Positions 35,501-44,500 of a stretch of 64,000 nt of DNA are shown here, piece after piece (position 1 is the first letter of the stretch; every line of letters starts with the position of its first letter). Origin of the DNA: Owenia fusiformis (lineage: Eukaryota > Annelida > Polychaeta > Sabellida > Oweniidae); assembly GCA_903813345.2 (NCBI GenBank), contig CAIIXF020000011.1, positions 34,810,983 through 34,874,982 on the forward strand, given 5' to 3'. Under the pieces are notes generated by a model. The model worked only from the letters and a program-made list of their open reading frames with translations. It ran no database searches and was not told the origin of the DNA. The translations under genes and the position numbers were made by a program.

Positions 35501-38500
35501 TCCTCTGCAAACAATTCACTGGATTTCCTTACTTTCAATAAGGAACACAGTTACTGTTTCAATTTATGACTGCTTTGTGGAAAAGAACATCTTATTAGGT
35601 TAATATGCATTTACATGATGTGTACATCTCCAGTAAAACTTGTATTAGTGAACACAACTCTCTCAAGTGAACACCTGTCTCTAGTGGACATCATTCCCCA
35701 GTACATACTATATTGATTACAGTATAAGTTACCCTATTTGTAGTGAACACCCACCTACACTGAGTGTTTTTTTATCAGCAAAATAATGGTCAATATACAC
35801 AGGTTTTACTGTATAAACAGGGTGGGCCAAAAAATGCCACTTTTTTCAAGACACTATAACTTTTTTATACAAACAATTTACAATCAATGGCTAGATAGCA
35901 TCCTCAAGTTCAAGTTTTGTATCAAAAATTAAAAAAGCATCTAAAAAAAGTGGCGTTTTTTGGCCCACCCTGTTTGTAACATTTTATAACTTAACCTGTC
36001 TTGACCAAATGCCACTGAGACCAGTGTTCTGATTGGCAAGTGGTCACATTCGTAGTATTGTTCACATTCATAGTATTGTTCACATTCATAGTATTGTTCA
36101 CATTCATAGTATTGTTCACATTCATAGTATTGTTCACATTCATAGTATTGTTCACATTCATAGTATTGTTCACATTCATAGCATTGTTCACATTCATAAT
36201 ATTGTTCACATTTCATAGTATTGTTCACATTCATAGCATTGTTCACATTCATAGCATTGTTCACATTCATAGCATTGTTCACATTCATAGTATTGTTCAC
36301 ATTCATAGTATTGTTCACATTCATAGTATTGTTCACATTCATAATAGTGTTCACATTCATAATATTGTTCACATTCATAGCATTGTTCACATTCATAGCA
36401 TTGTTCACATTCATAGGATTTTTAATACAGAAATCCAAGAGAGATTTAATTCAAGACACCCTAAAAGTGTTCTAATTGAGAAGTGTTCATTAAAGAGATG
36501 TTGGGATATACAGGACTTCATGTTCTTCTTAGACATAATACTCAGCAATGCTGTGGAATACACATAGTTAGTGAACTCATGAAGAAACCATCCTTCCTCA
36601 TATAAGAAGCAATAAATATTTCATTCAAAGGCTCATTATTCATTTTCATGTTATAATATTGAGCAACAGAAACAATGATAATGAGAATGAAATGATATAG
36701 AAACCTTCCCTTGTACAAATATTTTGAATAGAGCTAATTTCAAATGTGAAATCTATCTTTAATTTGACTTGTAGAGTTTATGGAATGAAGAGATTGGGAT
36801 TTCTGTATTTATCTTACTTCAGTAGTTTCCCTTGTAATTTTCCATGTGTTCTTTTTTGTTATTTGGCAAGAAAATCAATAAGTGCTATAACTTATCACTT
36901 TACCGCAAAGTTCAGATTGAGGCCATCAGCAATCGGTTGAGTTCGAGAATGAGTAGATAAAAATTATGTTCAAGCCAAAGGATTATAGAGCACGATGCTT
37001 CCAAAGGTTAACATTCAGCTTTCAATTGCAACCTTTGTCTATTAATTATTTATTTTCAATTTAGGACTTTAGGAAAGAGGAATGGTACAACACGTAATAC
37101 AACCCTTATAAAAAACAAGCATTTTTTTTCCGAAATTCAATGGTTTCATTGCATATCATGTAACCATCATCCAAAGTGGAATCAAGTTTATGCAGTTCTA
37201 TGATTCAGCAGGGGAAGATCTGGGAACCAACAAGGGGGTTGGGCATATTTGAAGTCTGAAATTTTGAAAATTCAAGGCCCATTCATTTTGTTGATAATTT
37301 GGCCTAAAACTTACAATTAAGGCCTTAAAAGGCCCAGATATGCCCAAAAAGGCCCAATTCTTGAGCTCCTAAAACCCGGCCAGAGATTCAGAGCAAGACA
37401 TCTAAAACCTGCATAATCGAACACCTCTCTTATCAATTTCAACACTTTTTCTTAAACCCAATTTTATTCTCGCCACTGAGTCACATATTAAGAAACAAAC
37501 TTGTTATGTGAACACCTGCTAATCTGAACACTTTTGGTTGGTCATAGAGGTGTTCGGATTAGACAGGTTATACTGTAGATATTTTCATTTTTCCCGAGGG
37601 GATTCACTAAAATCAGTATTTTCAGAACATTGACTCTTATGTGTTAAAAGGTCAATCTGACATTTTGGCTTCAGTAATAAAATTTGAACATCCATCTTCA
37701 ATAAGTCGCCCCTAGCAACTTAATAAAATTCTCCATTGCAATTGGTTAATCTTGGTCATGTGACTTGGACTGACATGTTAATATGCCTATAATCTGATTG
37801 AATGTGTAATACTATTATTGTAAAAGCCCTCGTGGAATAATTGGTTTTGTTACAATACTAGGATTAAGAAAATTGTTAACATATTTTTCAGTTAATCAAA
37901 CCAATTTGTTCTAGCCCAGCAGGGTAGTAGTTGGCACCACTATACAACACTTTACAGTGATTAAAGTTAAGAAATTTATTTGCCTTTTATAAAATCACTC
38001 CTGTATTTTTGAATGCCAATCTTCAAAGTTAGAATTAGCAACTAGGAAATGCACCCAGTTAAAATGACCATTTGCACCCAAATGAAAATCCATTTGCATC
38101 CAAATGAAAATCCAACTGCACCAAAATGAAAATCCATTTGCACCCAAATGAAAATTCATTTGCACCCAAATGAAAATCTATTTGCACCCAAATGAAAATC
38201 CATTCGCACCCAAATGAAAATCCATTTGCATCCAAATGAAAATTTTGGTATATAGTAAAGATTAACTTTGTCTATAGTTTTGGACATATTTTTACAGGAG
38301 ATCTGCTATAAATCTAAACAATAATGTAGCACAGGATACTAGAAATTATTTACATGGATTTTCAATTATACATATAAGGAATAAGACCATGATTTTATGA
38401 TTTATGGCACAATAAATGAAAATTTTATTCTGTTCTTTATTAAAAGACCGATTGAGGTCTTTGTCAAGCAGGCCAGAATAAAATCAAAGGTCATATATTT

Positions 38501-41500
38501 GCCATAAATCATAGAAATCTAGGTCTTTGTTCAGACTCTAATATCATGATATAAAACCAGAAAAACCACTTTTTAAATAAGTGGTCATATAAGCCCCAAT
38601 AAAGACCAATAAATCAAATATCATATTAGGATTGGACATATCATATTATTTCTGAGTGACCTGAGAAGACATTATACAAGAACAATTTCTTACCATATGA
38701 TAAAGTCAGCAGAATGAATCCTGGATTCTTTAATAGTCTTTTCAGAGAACCTGTGAAGTCATCACTATCAGTTGTAATGGCTGCCACTGACTGGGCTTGA
38801 CTTGGAGGGTACTCAGGCTTTTCTTTAAATACTGAAAAACATGTAATTCACTATCAGTTGTAATGGCTGCCACTGACTGGGCTTGACTTGGAGGGTACTC
38901 AGGCTTTTCCTTAAATACTGAAAAATAATGTAATTTACTGTAATGGCTGCCACTGACTGGGCTTGACTTGGAGGGTACTCAGTCTTTTCTTTAAATACCG
39001 AAAAACATGTAATTCACTATCAGTTGTAATGGCTGCCACTGACTGGGCTTGACTTGGAGGATACTCAGGCTTTTCTTTAAATACTGAAAAACATGTAATT
39101 CACTATCAGTTGTAATGGCTGCCACTGACTGGGCTTGACTTGGAGGGTACTCAGGCTTTTCTTTAAATACTGAAAAACATGTAATTCACTATCAGTTGTA
39201 ATGGCTGCCATTGACTTGGCTTGACTTGGAGGGTACTCAGGCTTTTCTTTGAATACTGAAAAACATGTAATTCACTATCAGTTGTAATGGCTGCCACTGA
39301 ATGGGCTTGACTTGGAGGATACTCAGGCTTTTCTTTGAATACTATAAAGCATGTAATTTACTATCAGTTGTAATGGCTGCCACTGACTGGGCTTGACTTG
39401 GAGGGTACTCAGGCTTTTCTTTAAATACTATAAAACATGTAATTTATTATCAGTTGTAATGGCTGCCACTGACTGGGCTTGACTTGGAGGGTACTCAGGC
39501 TTTTCTTTAAATACTGAAAATCATGTAATTTACTATCAGTTGTAATGGCTGCCACTGAATGGGCTTGACTTGGAGGGTACTCAGGCTTTTCTTTGAATAC
39601 TGAAAAACATGTAATTCACTATCAGTTGTAATGGCTGCCACTGACTGGGCTTGACTTGGAGGGTACTCAGGCTTTTCTTTGAATACTGAAAAACATGTAA
39701 TTCACTATCAGTTATAATGGCTGCCATTGACTTGGCTTGACTTGGAGGGTACTCAGGCTTTTTTTTGAATACTGAAAAACATGTAATTCACTATCAGTTG
39801 TAATGGCTGCCATTGACTTGGCTTGACTTGGAGGGTACTCAGGCTTTTCTTTGAATACTGAAAAACATGTAATTCACTATCAGTTGTAATGGCTGCCATT
39901 GACTTGGCTTGACTTGGAGTGTACTCAGGCTTTTCTTTGAATACTGAAAAACATGTAATTCACTATCAGTTGTAATGGCTGCCACTGGATGGGCTTGACT
40001 TGGAGGATACTCAGGCTTTTCTTTGAATACTATAAAACATGCAATTTACTATCAGTTGTAATGGCTGCCACTGACTGGGCTTGACTTGGAGGGTACTCAG
40101 GCTTTTCTTTAAATACTATAAAACATGTAATTTACTATCAGTTGTAATGGCTGCCACTGACTGAGCTTGACTTGGAGGGTACTCAGGCTTTTCTTTAAAT
40201 ACTATAAAACATGTAATTTACTATCAGTTGTAATGGCTGCCACTGACTGGGCTTGACTTGGAGGGTACTCAGGCTTTTCTTTAAATACTGAAAAACATGT
40301 ATTTTACTTTCAGTTGTAATGGCTGCCACTGACTGGGCTTGACTTGGAGGGTACTCAGGCTTTTCTTTAAATACTGAAAAACATGTAATTTACTATCAGT
40401 TGTAATGGCTGCCACTGACTGGGCTTGACTTGGAGGGTACTCAGGCTTTTCTTTAAATACTGAAAAACATGTAATTTACTATCAGTTGAAATGGCTGCCA
40501 CTGACTGGGCTTGACCTGGAGGGTACTCAGGCTTTTCTTTAAATACTAAAAACATGTAATTTACTATCAGTTGTAATGGCTGCCACTGACTGGGCTTGAC
40601 TTGGAGGATACTCAGGCTTTTCTTTGAATACTGAAAAACATGTAATTCACTATCAGTTGTAATGGCTGCCACTGACTGGGCTTGACTTGGAGGGTACTCA
40701 GGCTTTTCTTTGAATACTAGAACAACATGTACATGTAGTTCAGTGGATGTCAAAGAGATTCAAAGGCATTAGTCAAAATTAAAATGCACACCTGGGCCTC
40801 AGGTTCAGAATTGCTGCGCTATGAAGCATTTTGACAAAAAAGCTTCGCAACAATATGTTATTTTCAAAAAATATATTTAATTTTTTTTTTACTAGTTTCT
40901 TGGGAAGTTAACTGCTATATATGGACCAGTTGAGCCAATATATTTGTGGCATCAGCACACAAATTATAAAATAAAGTATACAACATGCAAATGAACTGAA
41001 ATAAATTCATGTTAATTCTAGCTATGAACATTGACAATGTTTATGGTTTCATGTTGACAATATCTATGTTAGTAAAATGGGGGATAGGTGGGCTCAAATA
41101 TACAGTATGTTTTCAGTTCAAATTAAAACTTTGAATTAAATAATTTCATCATGAAGAAAATCTCAGTGAGAAAGTAAGCTTTTCAATTTTTTAAAAAAAT
41201 CAAAAATTCCAAACATGAAGCCAAATGAATAGGTAAATTAAATAACAAGTATTCACCTCATATGAAGATATATTAAACATGAATAACTCAGTCACAATTA
41301 CTATCTCTCATTTACATGATAAATAAACACGTACTTGAGGTGTGAATGTGTGAGGTCTGTTGATAGTTCAAAATCACTTATACCCCACAAAAGGTGAACA
41401 TTGGGAAAAGCCTCTTCACATTCAAAAATATGCAACCTTAATAAAAATAAAGACCGTCCACAAATAATAAACTTGGAACAAAAAACTGAAATATGAAACA

Positions 41501-44500
41501 AATATGGTACTAAAGCATTCAGCTGACTTCAAATTTGAAACAAAAGACATTGAGACTATTTTCGATAATTTCACAAAAAGGACTCAAGATTTGAAGCATT
41601 CATGCCTTTGGTTGAAAACATAATTGCCAAATTCAGCATACATACTGGCATTCTGACCATTGCCCAAAAAGTAACCCATTTTTACCAAGTTCATTAGAAT
41701 GCAAGAGTGAAAATTGCCATTTGTAGTCAGACCACTGTAAGTTTCGAACTCTGACAATTTGACTAGGCTGTAGCTAGACTCAGGGCACATAACACATGTA
41801 CTTACACAGAATTACTAAGATGCATTGCAAGACTGCTAAACCAGCCGTACTGTACAACATGTAGCCTAGTCTACGCCCTACCACATCTTTATCTGGATCA
41901 TCTATCACAATCTCTGGGGGAAGAAGGAACCCTAGGGCACACCCAAACTGAAACAGAAAAAATTACCAGTGTGTAATTAATAACAGGATATGGGAGCTCA
42001 CTTTAGAGAAAGGACAGTAGTTAAGAATTCTCCAGTTGTGAGTAGTCTTGCTTCAAAACCCTCTTAACTACTTTAACAACAGGCTGTTGTAAAGTAGATA
42101 AGAGGAGAGTCCAGGATCTTGAAGCAAGACTTGTTTTGAGTATTGAGATAAAAATTATGTATGATATCTTGTTTCAAGTTAGTTCATACCATTGGAAAGT
42201 CAATGAGAGTACATGAAAGATAATTTAGGCAATGAAGGGGATTAAAGATATTTCTTTGTTTTGATGAATGGAAGAGGAAAGGAGGTCATCCTAAGATTGA
42301 AAAATGGTACCACATCAAATGAATCTACAGTAAAACCTTCATATTCCCACTCCTTTCTAATCCAAACACCTCTCAATGTAAACCCCCTTTCCCTGTCATG
42401 ATTTTGTTATTACTCTCATTGACATGTACATTTTTTACAATTTTTTTTTGAACCCCCCCCAAAAAAACCATGTACATTCTAAGAAACCTTGAATTGTGAA
42501 CACCTGCTAATCCAAACACTTTAGGTCAGTCCCAGTGGTGTTCGGATTAGACAGGTTTTACTGTATGTGGTTTTGTCAGTTTGACCTAAAGAACCAATGT
42601 GTGGTGCTTATTCTATACTGCATGGGATGAGTAGAATATTTACATGTTCACACTTCAACTTGTTTATTTACATTCAAACTATATGTCCTTGTTCAGATGT
42701 TGTTGACTTAGTTGATAATGCAGGCCCTCATATAATTTTCCATTATCTAGTTCAATCAATATTTAACAATAGGGTATCAAACCTTTAAATAAATGAGGAA
42801 TAACATTACACCTGCTGCTCAAATGATATCAAACATATTTCTGCATTTAGCTGTTTTAAATAGAATTGGAGATATCATGTATATCTAATAACTTGTCAAA
42901 TAGGGGAAAATTAAGAAACAACAATTAGAGAACTGAGAACAATGACAAGTTGACTTCAATCTTTGCCCCTTGTAGTAAGGTGAATTATGGGCTAATATAA
43001 CCTGGACTTTGTAATAAATACTTAAACTATAGACCAGAATCTAGATGTAAAAGTCTAACTATTAATCTATAAAATACTTCATCCAATTGGATAAGTGACA
43101 AAAAAAACAAAACAATTGGCACAAAAATATTAATGACATTAGCCAAACCAAAAAACCAAATGCACAGAAATAAGTAAAATCATATGTCATTAATCCCTTG
43201 AAATATTTAAACAAGGATTCAATGTAAGTAATTTACATCTCAGATCAGAGATTAACATACATGTAATATATTCATCCAAGCTAAGATGCAGACATTTTCT
43301 ACCCCATCCTTATGAAATGCAATGTATTCTGGTCAATTAAAAATATGAACTTTAAAAATGTAGACTCACATATTAATTAATGAATGCAATCGGATATTTT
43401 CATATACAATGATTAAATTGAAGATGAACAGAACAGCCCCGCACAATAACGCAGATGCGAGTAGGTAGTTACCAATTTCACCACCAGGTGGCTCGTTCGG
43501 GTCAGATAGCATGGCGGGTATGGTAGAAAGTTCCCTTTAACTTAAATTACATCTGTTTTGGTGGTTCAATTTTCATATAACCCTCATGTATCTAATAGTT
43601 ATGCCAATTAGAAAATGTCCAGTAAAGGAAAATGTTATTTGTCGATTACAAGAAAAGATATTTCACTTTTTGTGACTTTGTAACATGGGGTCTATGAGGA
43701 TTCAACCCGAACTAGAATTCACGTTTACAAAATAAATTAAATTTTCAAAGTTGATAAACAATTTTCGAAACCACATTTCTAGACGTACTTTTACATGTAG
43801 ATTTCAAATATGACATCACTTTGACTGAATTTTGAATATTTAATGACGTAAATCAAGATTATTTCTACTCGCATCTAGTTTATTGGCTGTATAACTGACA
43901 TCAAATTTGGCATTTTTCTATGTTACAGTAGCTGGTACACAAGCACTCCTCTACTTAACGTAACATGTACTTTAAACCATGTTTACTGAAATTACACATT
44001 GCATTTAGCGTCATAATAATTTTAAGATAGCCCATTATTTTATCTCCAACACATGTTTAGCACATCATTGCCTCACACTTCATATAACACTTGACAAGTT
44101 GTACAAGACAAACATAGACACACAAGTAGATGTATAAGTACCAGATATACATCACATATAGTTCTAAATATTCCAAGCAGTTTTGTATCACTTCATCAAA
44201 TTTTAAGCTATTTCGTGCTAAATATTTGACTGGAAATTACCATATTTTTATCATATCCTTAGCCTATCATATACATTTTAGAAAAATCTTCCATTTTTTA
44301 CTGAAATCTTCCAGAATTTTTCAGAATTTTCGAATATAATTTCATAAATATCTCATACAACGAGGCTATTATTGTCATCATTAATGTTGTCTTAACCGGT
44401 TTAAAGTTATGAATGTATCAAGTATTATGACCAATACATCTTTGAAACATTGTGTACAAGTAATTAATTAATGTTCAAGACACAATGTGTGAATCAACGA

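Noticed and set aside
35941-36567. Long open frames of VHIHSI / NVNNTM repeats
   Set aside because: An 18-bp minisatellite is open in several frames by arithmetic; no gene signals.
40367-40753. 128-codon minus-strand frame containing repeated [13 protein letters not shown]
   Set aside because: Part of the exon 3 array; frames shift from unit to unit, so this is not an independent gene.
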